From the NCBI RefSeq assembly GCF_011682055.1, contig NZ_JAAQOM010000010.1:1-64000 (forward strand): DNA of 64,000 nucleotides. Reading direction: 5' to 3'. The translations under genes were made by a program, and so were the position numbers. Numbering within the stretch: the first letter of the stretch is position 1; every line of letters begins with the position of its first letter. The stretch comes from Telluria antibiotica (lineage in GTDB: Bacteria > Pseudomonadota > Gammaproteobacteria > Burkholderiales > Burkholderiaceae_D). Shown piece by piece: positions 36,421 through 44,198 of this stretch. The notes under the pieces are model-generated. The model was not told where the DNA came from and did no database searches. It saw nothing but the letters and a program-made list of their open reading frames with translations.

Positions 36421-37179
36421 TTACTCCGCCAATGTCATCGCAATACCCATCTCGCGATAAGGCTGCAGTAGTTCCTCGCGTGTTCGCGCCGGTATCACCA
36501 TCCCGCTGATCTCGGCCAGCCCCACGATCCGGTACGGCGACGCCGTCGCCAGCTTCTCCGACGAGGCCAGCACGATCGTCTCGGCCGCCGCGTGGCACAG
36601 TGCCCGCTTGATGCAGGCTTCCTCGTAGTCTCCGGTCGACAGGCCGCTGTCCGCATGCACGCTGGTCACCCCCATGAAGTACGTGTCGGCGCGAACCTGG
36701 GCGATGGCTTCCAGCGTCGCCGCGCCCACGCCCACGGCCGAGTGCCGGAACAGGCGGCCGCCGAGCATGATGACCTCGATGTCCGGATGGTCCATCAGCT
36801 CCATCGCGATCGATGGGCTGTGCGTGACGACGGTCGCGCGCAAGTGGCGCGGCAGTGCGCGCACGAGTTGGGCGCAGGTGGTGCCGCCGTCGACGAACAC
36901 CACCTGGCCCGGTTGGACCATCGCGGCAGCGGCCCGGCCGATGGCGGCCTTGTCGTCCGTGGCGATGCCGTGGCGCGTGGCGAAGTCGGCCAGCGCCGGG
37001 CTGGCGGGCAGGGCGCCGCCGTGCACGCGTTGCAGCAGGCCTTCCCTGGCCAGTTCGCGCAGGTCGCGCCGGATCGTGTCTTCCGACACGTTCAGTTCCG
37101 CACTCATCCTCGTGGCGACGATCTGGCCGTCGCGCCGCAGGACGTCCATCAGATATTGCTTGCGTTGGCTCGTCAGCAT
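36421..37179 (-). CDS. DeoR/GlpR family transcriptional repressor
   Basis: This 252-aa regulator has an N-terminal winged helix-turn-helix with the DeoR signature VSEDTIRRDLRELAREGLLQRVHGGA and a C-terminal phosphosugar/metabolite-binding domain (FVDGGTTCAQL, IMLGGRLFR, TGDYEEACIK). The start MLTSQRKQYL is supported by family alignment; an in-frame upstream extension is ignored. It is divergent from the NUDIX fusion gene. Repeated TTGCACGATA sites lie in the shared gap. Such repressors often respond to sugar phosphates. Confidence 0.92.
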   Translation of the reverse strand: MLTSQRKQYLMDVLRRDGQIVATRMSAELNVSEDTIRRDLRELAREGLLQRVHGGALPASPALADFATRHGIATDDKAAIGRAAAAMVQPGQVVFVDGGTTCAQLVRALPRHLRATVVTHSPSIAMELMDHPDIEVIMLGGRLFRHSAVGVGAATLEAIAQVRADTYFMGVTSVHADSGLSTGDYEEACIKRALCHAAAETIVLASSEKLATASPYRIVGLAEISGMVIPARTREELLQPYREMGIAMTLAE

Positions 37180-37203
37180 GCCTTCCTTTCGTCGTGCTTG
37201 ACA

Positions 37204-37268
37204 TTGCACGATATTGCACGATAGTTTACATCATCTTCAAATGCTGGAGTATATCGTGCAGGATCGTG
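37204..37268. promoter_or_regulatory. repeated operator-like half-sites in the DeoR/NUDIX gap
   Basis: TTGCACGATA occurs twice in tandem (37204-37213 and 37214-37223). Its reverse complement core TATCGTGCA is at 37252-37260, followed by a degenerate GGATCGTG at 37261-37268. Repeated inverted half-sites in a divergent DeoR promoter region are the expected layout for an autoregulated operator. The inverted copy lies around the NUDIX gene start, so binding could block its translation or transcription start. Confidence 0.6.
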
Positions 37269-38188
37269 TAGAAATAAGGCAGGTTCAACTCCTGTCGGAC
37301 GACTGGGGCGTGCTGAAAAAGACGACGTTCGCACTGCGCATGGCGGATGGCGGCTGGGACGTGCAGACCCGCGAAACCTATGACCGGGGCAACGGCGCGA
37401 CGCTGCTGCTGTACAACCGCGCGCGGCGCACCGTCGTGTTGACGCGGCAGTTCCGCCTGCCGGCTTACGTGAACGGGCACGATGGCTTTCTCGTCGAGAC
37501 TGCGGCCGGCCTGCTGGACGGTGCGAGTCCGGAAGAGCGCATTCGCGCCGAGGTCGAAGAGGAGACGGGCTATCGCGTCGGTACCGTGCGCCGCCTGTGG
37601 GACGCGTTCATGAGTCCGGGCAGCGTGACGGAGCGGCTGCACTTTTTCGTGGCCGAATACGAACCGCGTGACCGCGTGGCCGCGGGCGGAGGCGTCGCGG
37701 AGGAGGGCGAGCGGTTGGACGTGCTGGAACTCGACGTCGACGCGGCGCTTTCGATGGTCGGTACGGGCATCGTCGACGGCAAGACGATCATGTTGCTGCA
37801 GTATGCGCAGATCCACCTGTTTGCGCCGCGCGGCATGATGATCCTGATCGCGGGGCCGTACCGCTCCGGCACGGACGACGACCCTGACCGCATCAGGCAG
37901 AACGTGGCGGCGATGGAGGCGTGCGTGATGCCGCTGTACGAGGCCGGACACCTGCCCGTGCTGGGCGAATGGCTCGCGCTGCCGACGGTGCGATTGGCGG
38001 GCTCGAACAAGGCTGGGGACGCGGTCTACGATGCGGTCTTTCATCCGCATGCGCAACGTCTGCTCGAACGCTGCGATGCGGTGTTGCGGATCGAAGGCGC
38101 GTCAGCGGGCGCGGACCTGATGGTCGCGACGGCGAAAAGACTGGGCAAGCGCGTGTACGCGTCCCTGGACGAGATCCCGCCCGCTTGA
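37256..38188 (+). CDS. NUDIX hydrolase fused to a nucleoside deoxyribosyltransferase-like domain
   Basis: About 310 aa. The N-terminal half matches NudK/ADP-ribose pyrophosphatase-type NUDIX proteins: LSDDWGVLKKTTF, and a NUDIX box GLLDGASPEERIRAEVEEETGY (bases of this helix hold the metal-binding glutamates). The C-terminal half begins MMILIAGPYRSGTDDDP and ends SAGADLMVATAKRLGK, resembling DUF4406/NDT folds, but the glutamate expected after the SxG turn is Met. GTG 37256 with TGGAG seven bases upstream is preferred. ATG 37241 is an alternative. It is divergent from the DeoR-type repressor. Confidence 0.85.
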   Translation: MQDRVEIRQVQLLSDDWGVLKKTTFALRMADGGWDVQTRETYDRGNGATLLLYNRARRTVVLTRQFRLPAYVNGHDGFLVETAAGLLDGASPEERIRAEVEEETGYRVGTVRRLWDAFMSPGSVTERLHFFVAEYEPRDRVAAGGGVAEEGERLDVLELDVDAALSMVGTGIVDGKTIMLLQYAQIHLFAPRGMMILIAGPYRSGTDDDPDRIRQNVAAMEACVMPLYEAGHLPVLGEWLALPTVRLAGSNKAGDAVYDAVFHPHAQRLLERCDAVLRIEGASAGADLMVATAKRLGKRVYASLDEIPPA

Positions 38189-38191
38189 TCC

Positions 38192-38228
38192 GCGGCGCAG
38201 TTGCGCGACGATACGCAGCGCGCCGCGC
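38192..38228. repeat. 37-nt direct repeat, left copy (vestige of yqjK 3' end)
   Basis: 34 of 37 bases match 38805-38841 in the same orientation. Read leftward, it encodes RGALRIVAQLRRG, nearly the C-terminus of the YqjK-like protein at 38802 (RGALGIVAQLRR). It lacks the stop codon and the rest of the gene. Confidence 0.65.
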
Positions 38229-38386
38229 TGGCGCGGTGACGTATCCGCCCGCCTTACACGCTGAAACGTCTCTTACAGGGGAATCGACAGCCATTCCCGG
38301 CCTGGACCGGCACACTGTGGTCGTCCGTACAGAACGTACCTGAGCGGTACGTTAGCATCGGTCATCAACTTGTTCAGGAGAAAACA

Positions 38387-38797
38387 ATGGCAATCCATGA
38401 TCTGCCTGTCATGCGTCTCGCCGCCATTCTCGCGTTGACGGCCGCGTCGGCGTCCGTGTTCGCCCAGAGTACCGAATATCGGCGGGGTTACGCGGACGGC
38501 TTCGTTGCTGGCAAGAACGCCGCCCTCGGAGAACAAGGCCAAGGCCGGCACTGGCCCCGCCTGTACGTCGAAGAGGCGGAATACGGCGCGCGCGGCATGA
38601 CCTGCGACGCGATCAGGGCCGTGCGCAACGAGGTCGAACGGAACGACGGCAACCTCCACGCCGGCAACCATTTGTGCGGCGACCCGGCCCGTGGCCAGCC
38701 GAAGCGTTTGCGGGTCGTGTATCGCTGCGGCGACAGCGAAGCGATGCGGGTCGTCTTGCGCGAAAACGAGCTCGTGCGCCTGAGCTGCCGCCAGTGA
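38387..38797 (+). CDS. secreted hypothetical protein
   Basis: 136 aa with a signal peptide (LAAILALTAASASVFAQ) and a Cys-containing mature domain (MTCDAIRA, HLCGDPA, YRCGDSEAM, LSCRQ: four cysteines, likely two disulfides). An AGGAG site precedes the ATG. It lies between two partial copies of a yqjK sequence and has no related neighbours. No family recognised. Confidence 0.7.
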   Translation: MAIHDLPVMRLAAILALTAASASVFAQSTEYRRGYADGFVAGKNAALGEQGQGRHWPRLYVEEAEYGARGMTCDAIRAVRNEVERNDGNLHAGNHLCGDPARGQPKRLRVVYRCGDSEAMRVVLRENELVRLSCRQ

Positions 38798-38801
38798 CCG
38801 C

Positions 38802-39095
38802 TCAGCGGCGCAACTGCGCGACGATACCCAGCGCGCCGCGCGCCGTCTTCCACACGGACAGCGCCGAGGTGACGAGGCCGGCTAGGCGTTTGCGGCGCAT
38901 GAGGGCGAGTCCCAGCACGGTGCCGGCCACGCCCAGCACGAGCTTGCGGTTGGCGGCGACATAGCCCGCCAGCGGAAAACCGCCCAGCAGGTTCGACGGC
39001 CGCAGCGCCTTCAGCTCGTAGGCGAGGCCCACGCGCTGTTCGGCGCATTGGTCGATCAATGCCGCGCGGCGGGCGGCGAGGGCGGCTTTATTCAT
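38802..39095 (-). CDS. YqjK-like protein
   Basis: 97 aa. A basic N-terminus (MNKAALAARRAALIDQCAEQRVGLAYELKAL) is followed by a hydrophobic segment (LVLGVAGTVLGLALM) and a basic tail. It matches the small YqjK group cotranscribed with yqjD and yqjE. Its start overlaps the end of the holin-like gene by 8 bp. A 37-nt partial copy of its 3' end lies at 38192-38228. Confidence 0.85.
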   Translation of the reverse strand: MNKAALAARRAALIDQCAEQRVGLAYELKALRPSNLLGGFPLAGYVAANRKLVLGVAGTVLGLALMRRKRLAGLVTSALSVWKTARGALGIVAQLRR

Positions 39096-39483
39096 CGGCG
39101 CCTCCGGCATGCGAGTGTGCCACCGCGTGGCGCAGGTAGTCGATGTCGTTGCGCAGCTCGGCCAGGGTGGCGGACAGCAGCGGCGCCTCCGCGTTCATGC
39201 CGGCGCGGACCTTCATGAGGATGATACCGGCCACCGCGCCGAACAGGACGGCCATGCCGCCGACGGCCTGCAGGCGGTACGTGTCCCAGAACAGCGCGAT
39301 GACGAACAGCGCCGCGAGCAGCAGGGCGCCGGCCGCGAGGAACACCGCCAACAGCGTCCACGCGACGTGGCCCAGCAGGCGGCGCGCATCTTCCTGGAAC
39401 TCGACCGCGGCCAGTTCCAGGCGCGTGCCGACCATCGCGGCGAGCGTCGCCGCGATGCGTCCTCCAGCCGCCAGGAAGCCCAT
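39088..39483 (-). CDS. YqjE/phage holin-type membrane protein
   Basis: 131 aa with two hydrophobic hairpin segments (HVAWTLLAVFLAAGALLLAALFVIALFW and GGMAVLFGAVAGIILM) flanked by charged helices, the pattern of YqjE/holin_3_6 proteins. Middle gene of the yqjD-yqjE-yqjK operon; its ATG overlaps the last bases of the yqjD-type gene. Despite the family name no phage is nearby. Confidence 0.9.
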   Translation of the reverse strand: MGFLAAGGRIAATLAAMVGTRLELAAVEFQEDARRLLGHVAWTLLAVFLAAGALLLAALFVIALFWDTYRLQAVGGMAVLFGAVAGIILMKVRAGMNAEAPLLSATLAELRNDIDYLRHAVAHSHAGGADE

Positions 39484-39803
39484 TATTTACGGGCGATCAG
39501 CATGCCGATCACGACACCGACTGCGGTGCCGAGGCCGACGGCCTTCCACGGGTTTTCCTTCACGTACTCGTCGGTGGCCTTGGCGGCGACCTTGGCTTTT
39601 TCGACGGCGGCTTCTTCCAGGCGGACGATGTCTTCCTTGGCCTTCACGAGCGTGCGCTCGAACTTGACCTTGGCAGCCTTGAATTCTTCGCCGGTCAGGT
39701 GGCCGCTGTGGCGCAGCCACGCTTCCGCGTCCTGGATGACGGTCTTCAGGTCGGACAGCAACTGGTCGCGGGCGCCGGACTGGGTCGGGATTTTTTCCAT
39801 CAT
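39483..39803 (-). CDS. ElaB/YqjD (DUF883) family protein
   Basis: 106 aa. An N-terminal alpha-helical part (DQLLSDLKTVIQDAEAWLRHSG) is followed by a C-terminal membrane helix with the family motif ENPWKAVGLGTAVGVVIGMLI. In E. coli YqjD is an inner-membrane protein that binds ribosomes in stationary phase. First gene of the operon; an AAGG site lies eight bases before ATG 39803. Confidence 0.93.
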   Translation of the reverse strand: MMEKIPTQSGARDQLLSDLKTVIQDAEAWLRHSGHLTGEEFKAAKVKFERTLVKAKEDIVRLEEAAVEKAKVAAKATDEYVKENPWKAVGLGTAVGVVIGMLIARK

Positions 39804-39843
39804 GGGATGAACCTTTTCGTTATCGATTATGTTACGGACAATA

Positions 39844-40698
39844 TTATCCTAATGCATAGTCTAGCGCGACGCCAGCGAACACGGCCGCACCCAACCAGTT
39901 GTTGTGGTTGAACGCGGCGAAGCAGCGCATGCGGTCGCGCCCGCGGATCAGCGTGTAGTGGTAGACGGCCATCGCGGCCGCGACAAGAATGCCGGCCACG
40001 AACCACCAGCGCAGCCCCAGCGACCAGCCGCACGCGAGGTCGATGCCCAGGGTCGCCGCGTAGCACACCATGATCGCCGCGACGTCGTAGCGGCCGAACG
40101 TGATGGCGGACGTGCGGATGCCGATCCTGAGGTCGTCGTCGCGGTCGACCATCGCATACTCCGTGTCGTAGGCCAGCGACCAGAACACGTTGGCCACGAG
40201 CAGCCACCACGCGACGGCCGGCACCTGGCCCTGCACGGCGGCGAACGCCATCGGGATGCCGAAGCCGAACGCGATGCCGAGGTACGCCTGGGGCAGCGCG
40301 AAGAAGCGCTTGAAATACGGATAGCTGCCCGCGATGATCACCGCGACGACGGACAGCGCCTTCGTCAGCGCGTTCAGCGGCAGGATCAAGAGGAACGACA
40401 CGATCGCGAGCACGCCCGCCACCATCAGCGCTTCCCAGCCCTTGATGCGGCCGCTGGTCAGCGGGCGGTCCACCGTGCGCTTGACGTGGCGGTCGAAGTC
40501 GCGGTCCGCGTAATCGTTGATCGCGCAGCCGGCGGAGCGCATCAGCGCCGTGCCGACGACGAAGATCGCGAGGATCATCGGATCGGGATGGCCGTTCGAC
40601 GCCATCCACAATGCCCACAGCGTGGGCCACAGCAGCAGCAGGATGCCGATCGGCTTGTGGGCCCGGACCAGGCGGAAATAGAGCGCCAGCTTGTTCAT
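39844..40698 (-). CDS. ubiA: 4-hydroxybenzoate polyprenyltransferase
   Basis: This 284-aa membrane enzyme attaches the polyprenyl chain to 4-hydroxybenzoate in ubiquinone synthesis. Nine helices are seen. The two Asp-rich motifs are NDYADRDFD and [12 protein letters not shown]. The start MNKLALYF fits the family; a longer in-frame extension is not used. It supplies quinone for the cytochrome oxidase encoded later in the window. Divergent or spaced genes suggest its own transcription unit. Confidence 0.96.
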   Translation of the reverse strand: MNKLALYFRLVRAHKPIGILLLLWPTLWALWMASNGHPDPMILAIFVVGTALMRSAGCAINDYADRDFDRHVKRTVDRPLTSGRIKGWEALMVAGVLAIVSFLLILPLNALTKALSVVAVIIAGSYPYFKRFFALPQAYLGIAFGFGIPMAFAAVQGQVPAVAWWLLVANVFWSLAYDTEYAMVDRDDDLRIGIRTSAITFGRYDVAAIMVCYAATLGIDLACGWSLGLRWWFVAGILVAAAMAVYHYTLIRGRDRMRCFAAFNHNNWLGAAVFAGVALDYALG

Positions 40699-40816
40699 GT
40701 GTCGAGTCTGGTTGAAAATCTGCAAGTCGCAGATTGTAGCCTGTCGGGCCGTGGCCGGTGGTCGGCGGCCGGCGCGAGGCATACGGTGAGGTGGCGGCGG
40801 CGGGCGCCGCCGTGCG

Positions 40817-41761
40817 TCAGGCCGCGGCCTCGAGCGTGACCATCTCGACGCCGGGCAGGCCGCAATCGGCGACGGCCTTCACGACGGCGTCGATGGCGGC
40901 GCGGCGGGTAAAACTCTTGCGCCAGACGATCACGACGCGGCGCGACGGTGCCGGGTCCTTGAACGGGACGAACGTCAGCATGCCGTTCGGGTCCCTCATG
41001 TCCGGCACGGACGCGCGCGGGAGCACGGTCAGGCCGATGCCGCTCGCGACCATGTGGCGGATCGTTTCCAGCGACGAGCCCTCGAACGTGCGCTGCATGC
41101 CGTTGCCCGGCGACGAAGAGAAGCGCGCCATCTCCGGGCACACTTCCAGCACCTGGTCACGGAAGCAGTGGCCCGTGCCCAGCAGCAGCATCGTCTCGCT
41201 CTTGAGGTCCTCGGCCGAGATGTCCGTGCGGCTGGCCCACGGATGATTCTTCGGCATCGCGACGACGAACGGTTCGTCGTACAGCGGCTGAACGGCCATG
41301 CCGTGTTCGGGCAGCGGCAAGGCCATGATGGCGGCGTCCAGCTCGCCCTGGCGCAGCAGGTCGAGCAATTTCACGGTGAAATTTTCTTGCAACACGAGCG
41401 GCATCTGCGGCACGTGCTCGATCAGGTTCTTCACCAGGGGCGGCAGCAAGTACGGGCCTACCGTGTAGATGACGCCCAGGCGCAGCGGTCCGGACAGCGG
41501 GCCCTTGTTCTGCTTCGCGAGTTCCTTGATGGCGGCCGTCTGCTCGAGCACGCGCTCGGCCTGCGCCACGATCTGCGCGCCCAGCGGCGTGACGGACACT
41601 TCCGATCCACCCCGTTCGAACAGGGTCACGCCCAGTTCGTCCTCGAGTTTCTTGATGGCGACGGACAGCGTAGGCTGGGCAACGAAACACGCTTCGGCCG
41701 CATGCCCGAAGTGGCGGGCGCGTGCGACGGCGACGATGTACTTCAGTTCGGTCAGTGTCAT
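40817..41761 (-). CDS. oxyR: hydrogen peroxide sensor OxyR
   Basis: 314 aa LysR-type regulator. N-terminal HTH ([24 protein letters not shown]). The redox cysteines lie in [15 protein letters not shown], the OxyR Cys pair that forms the disulfide on peroxide. Other OxyR features include [20 protein letters not shown]. It is divergent from the third PilT-type ATPase gene. The start [10 protein letters not shown] is set by the HTH alignment. Confidence 0.95.
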   Translation of the reverse strand: MTLTELKYIVAVARARHFGHAAEACFVAQPTLSVAIKKLEDELGVTLFERGGSEVSVTPLGAQIVAQAERVLEQTAAIKELAKQNKGPLSGPLRLGVIYTVGPYLLPPLVKNLIEHVPQMPLVLQENFTVKLLDLLRQGELDAAIMALPLPEHGMAVQPLYDEPFVVAMPKNHPWASRTDISAEDLKSETMLLLGTGHCFRDQVLEVCPEMARFSSSPGNGMQRTFEGSSLETIRHMVASGIGLTVLPRASVPDMRDPNGMLTFVPFKDPAPSRRVVIVWRKSFTRRAAIDAVVKAVADCGLPGVEMVTLEAAA

Positions 41762-41905
41762 GGTTTTTGAGTATGTTCTTACCGGCCGTGTTCTGGAAGA
41801 CACGTTTGCCTGATTTTCAGGCAGTCTGGCACTATTTTACCGGTAAAGCCATGGATATAATGGCCGGGCTGGCGATGTTGCCGTGCGTTAACAATGAGGC
41901 ATCCC

Positions 41906-43096
41906 ATGTCTTCGAACTTCGGCCCGGCGGAAGCCCAGGCCTATATGCACAAGCTGCTCACGGTGATGAACCACCAGGGCGGCTCCGATCTGTTCATCTC
42001 GGCCGATTTCCCGCCCAGCATGAAGCACCAGGGCGCGATGAAACCCCTGAGCAACCAGCGTCTGACGGGCGACGTCACGCGTGCGCTCGCGCTGGCGCTG
42101 ATGAACGAGCGGCAGCGCGTCGAGTTCGAGGCGGAGATGGAGTGCAATTTCGCCATCTCGCTGCCGGGCGTGTGCCGCTTCCGTGTGAACGTGTTCGTGC
42201 AGCAGCAGAGCGTGAGCATGGTCGTGCGGACGATTGCGTCGGAAATCCCGAACTTCGAAAAGCTCGACCTGCCCGAGGTGCTGAAGGACGTCGTGATGAC
42301 GAAGCGCGGGCTCGTGCTCGTCGTCGGCGGCACGGGTTCCGGCAAGTCGACCACGCTCGCGGCGATGATCGATTACCGCAACAGCAATTCGGCAGGCCAC
42401 ATCATCACGGTCGAGGATCCCGTCGAATACGTCCACAAGAACAAGAGCTGCCTCATCACGCACCGCGAGGTCGGCGTCGACACGCTGTCGTGGCACAACG
42501 CGCTGAAGAACACACTGCGCCAGGCGCCGGACGTGATCCTGATCGGCGAGATCCGCGACACGGAAACGATGGAACACGCGATCGCGTTCGCCGAAACGGG
42601 TCACCTGTGCCTCGGCACGCTGCACGCGAACAATGCGAACCAGACGATGGATCGCATCATCAACTTCTTCCCGGAAGAGCGGCGCAACCAACTGTTGATG
42701 GACTTGTCGTCGAACCTGCGCGCCATCGTGTCGCAGCGCCTCGTGCGCACGGAAGACGGCAAGGGCCGCAAGGCCGCCATCGAGATCCTGCTGAACACGC
42801 CGACGATCGGCGAGATGATCTTGAAAGGTAATTTCCAGAGCATCAAGGAGATCATGCAGAAGTCGCGCGAGCTGGGCATGTGCACGTTCGACCAGGCGCT
42901 GTTCGAGCTCTACAACAAAGGCTTCATCAGCTACGACGAGGCCATCCGCAACGCGGATTCCGCGAACGGCCTGCGGCTGCAGATCAAGCTGTCGGGCGAG
43001 CGCAAGGAGCCCGGGGAGGGCGGTGCCGCCGCGAAGCCGGCCGAGCTGTCGATGCTGATCGACGAGCCGGAAGAGGAACCGCCGGCCGCGAGTTAG
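41906..43096 (+). CDS. PilT/PilU family type IV pilus ATPase (third paralogue)
   Basis: 396 aa. Walker A GGTGSGKST, IGEIRDTETM, TGHLCLGTLHANNA and FFPEERRNQLLMDL follow the PilU pattern, closer to PilU than PilT. The C-terminus is extended by an acidic, Pro/Glu-rich tail (IDEPEEEPPAAS). A GAGGC site precedes ATG 41906. It is unlinked to pilT-pilU and adjacent to a heptose-adenylyltransferase gene. It may be an accessory retraction motor. Confidence 0.93.
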   Translation: MSSNFGPAEAQAYMHKLLTVMNHQGGSDLFISADFPPSMKHQGAMKPLSNQRLTGDVTRALALALMNERQRVEFEAEMECNFAISLPGVCRFRVNVFVQQQSVSMVVRTIASEIPNFEKLDLPEVLKDVVMTKRGLVLVVGGTGSGKSTTLAAMIDYRNSNSAGHIITVEDPVEYVHKNKSCLITHREVGVDTLSWHNALKNTLRQAPDVILIGEIRDTETMEHAIAFAETGHLCLGTLHANNANQTMDRIINFFPEERRNQLLMDLSSNLRAIVSQRLVRTEDGKGRKAAIEILLNTPTIGEMILKGNFQSIKEIMQKSRELGMCTFDQALFELYNKGFISYDEAIRNADSANGLRLQIKLSGERKEPGEGGAAAKPAELSMLIDEPEEEPPAAS

Positions 43097-43105
43097 AATG
43101 CGGTC

Positions 43106-43588
43106 ATGGCTATCTTCGAACAAAAAATCTGCACCCGCGCGACCTTGCCCCAACGCGTCGCCGACCTCCCGCAACCCGTCGTGCTGACGAATGGCGTCTT
43201 CGACATCCTGCACCGCGGCCACGTGACCTATCTGGCGCAGGCGCGCGAACTGGGGGCGTCGCTCGTCGTCGCCGTCAACACGGACGCGTCCGTGAAACGC
43301 CTGGGCAAGGGCGACGACCGCCCGCTGAACACGCTGGCCGACCGCATGGCCGTGCTGGCCGCGCTGGAATCCGTCAGCCTCGTCGTGGAATTCGACGAGG
43401 ACACGGCGCTGGAAGTCGTCCAGGAAGCGCGCCCCGACATCTACGCGAAGGGCGGCGACTACGTCATGAGCGAGATCCCGGAAGGCAAGGCGGTGATCGC
43501 GTACGGCGGCAAGGCCGTCGCCATCGACTTTGCGCACGACCGGTCGACGACCAGGCTCGTGGCCAAAATCCGGCAATACGGCGGCTGA
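43106..43588 (+). CDS. rfaE2: D-glycero-beta-D-manno-heptose 1-phosphate adenylyltransferase
   Basis: 160 aa, the stand-alone C-terminal half of HldE. Nucleotidyl transferase motif DILHRGHVTYLAQARELG and the later DRSTTRLV. It makes ADP-heptose precursor for LPS core. The N-terminal kinase half is not adjacent in this window. Nine bases follow the PilT-type gene. Confidence 0.95.
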   Translation: MAIFEQKICTRATLPQRVADLPQPVVLTNGVFDILHRGHVTYLAQARELGASLVVAVNTDASVKRLGKGDDRPLNTLADRMAVLAALESVSLVVEFDEDTALEVVQEARPDIYAKGGDYVMSEIPEGKAVIAYGGKAVAIDFAHDRSTTRLVAKIRQYGG

Positions 43589-43630
43589 GAATACACTGCC
43601 TACGCGTGGCGTTGCGGTCCGCCGGCTTAC

Positions 43631-43696
43631 GCGTGGGCACAGGGTGCCCACCCTACGGCATCGCTACATCGTAGGGTGGGCACCCCGTGCCCACGC
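43631..43696. repeat. REP-like paired palindrome, copy 4
   Basis: Arms at about 43632-43656 and 43671-43695, TAGGG ends inward, spacer about 15 nt. Both arms carry the GTGGGCAC/GTGCCCAC form and flank with CG. It lies between the heptose gene and trmL, which converge. Confidence 0.8.
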
Positions 43697-43713
43697 GGAC
43701 GTTCTGAACGGCC

Positions 43714-44184
43714 TCAGTTCCCGCCCGCGTACCCGTTCTGCCGCCACGCCTCGTAGACGACGACGGCCACGGTATTCGACAGGTTCAGGCTGCGGTTGCC
43801 GGGCATCATCGGCAGGCGGATGCGCTGGGCGGGCGGGAACGATTCGCGCAACGCCGGGTCGAGGCCGCGCGATTCCGCACCGAACACGAACACGTCGCCG
43901 GGACGGAACGCGACGTCCGCGAACGGCGCCGAGCCGTGCGTCGTCATCGCGAACATGCGCGTGGGGTCCGGCCTGGCGTCGGCGAGGAACGCGTCCCAGT
44001 TCTTGTGGACCTTCATCGTCGCGTAGTCGTGGTAGTCGAGGCCGGCGCGGCGCATCTTGGCATCGTCCAGCGGGAAGCCGAGCGGTTCGACGAGGTGTAG
44101 CTGCGCCCCCGTGTTCGCGCACAGGCGGATGATGTTGCCCGTGTTGGGCGGGATCTCGGGTTCGACCAGTACGACGTGAAACAT
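43714..44184 (-). CDS. trmL: tRNA (cytidine(34)-2'-O)-methyltransferase
   Basis: 156-aa SPOUT methyltransferase. Motifs VVLVEPEIPPNTGNIIRLC at the N-terminus, FVFGAESRGL and LPMMPGNRSLNLSNTVAVVVYEA (knot) are those of TrmL/YibK, which modifies the wobble base of tRNALeu. It is leftward, downstream of comF with a 14-bp gap. Confidence 0.96.
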   Translation of the reverse strand: MFHVVLVEPEIPPNTGNIIRLCANTGAQLHLVEPLGFPLDDAKMRRAGLDYHDYATMKVHKNWDAFLADARPDPTRMFAMTTHGSAPFADVAFRPGDVFVFGAESRGLDPALRESFPPAQRIRLPMMPGNRSLNLSNTVAVVVYEAWRQNGYAGGN

Positions 44185-44198
44185 TAACTCTCCTTCGA

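Noticed and set aside
39088..39483. Holin-type annotation suggesting a prophage
   Set aside because: The gene lies in a yqjD-yqjE-yqjK operon and no phage gene is near it; it is the chromosomal YqjE type.
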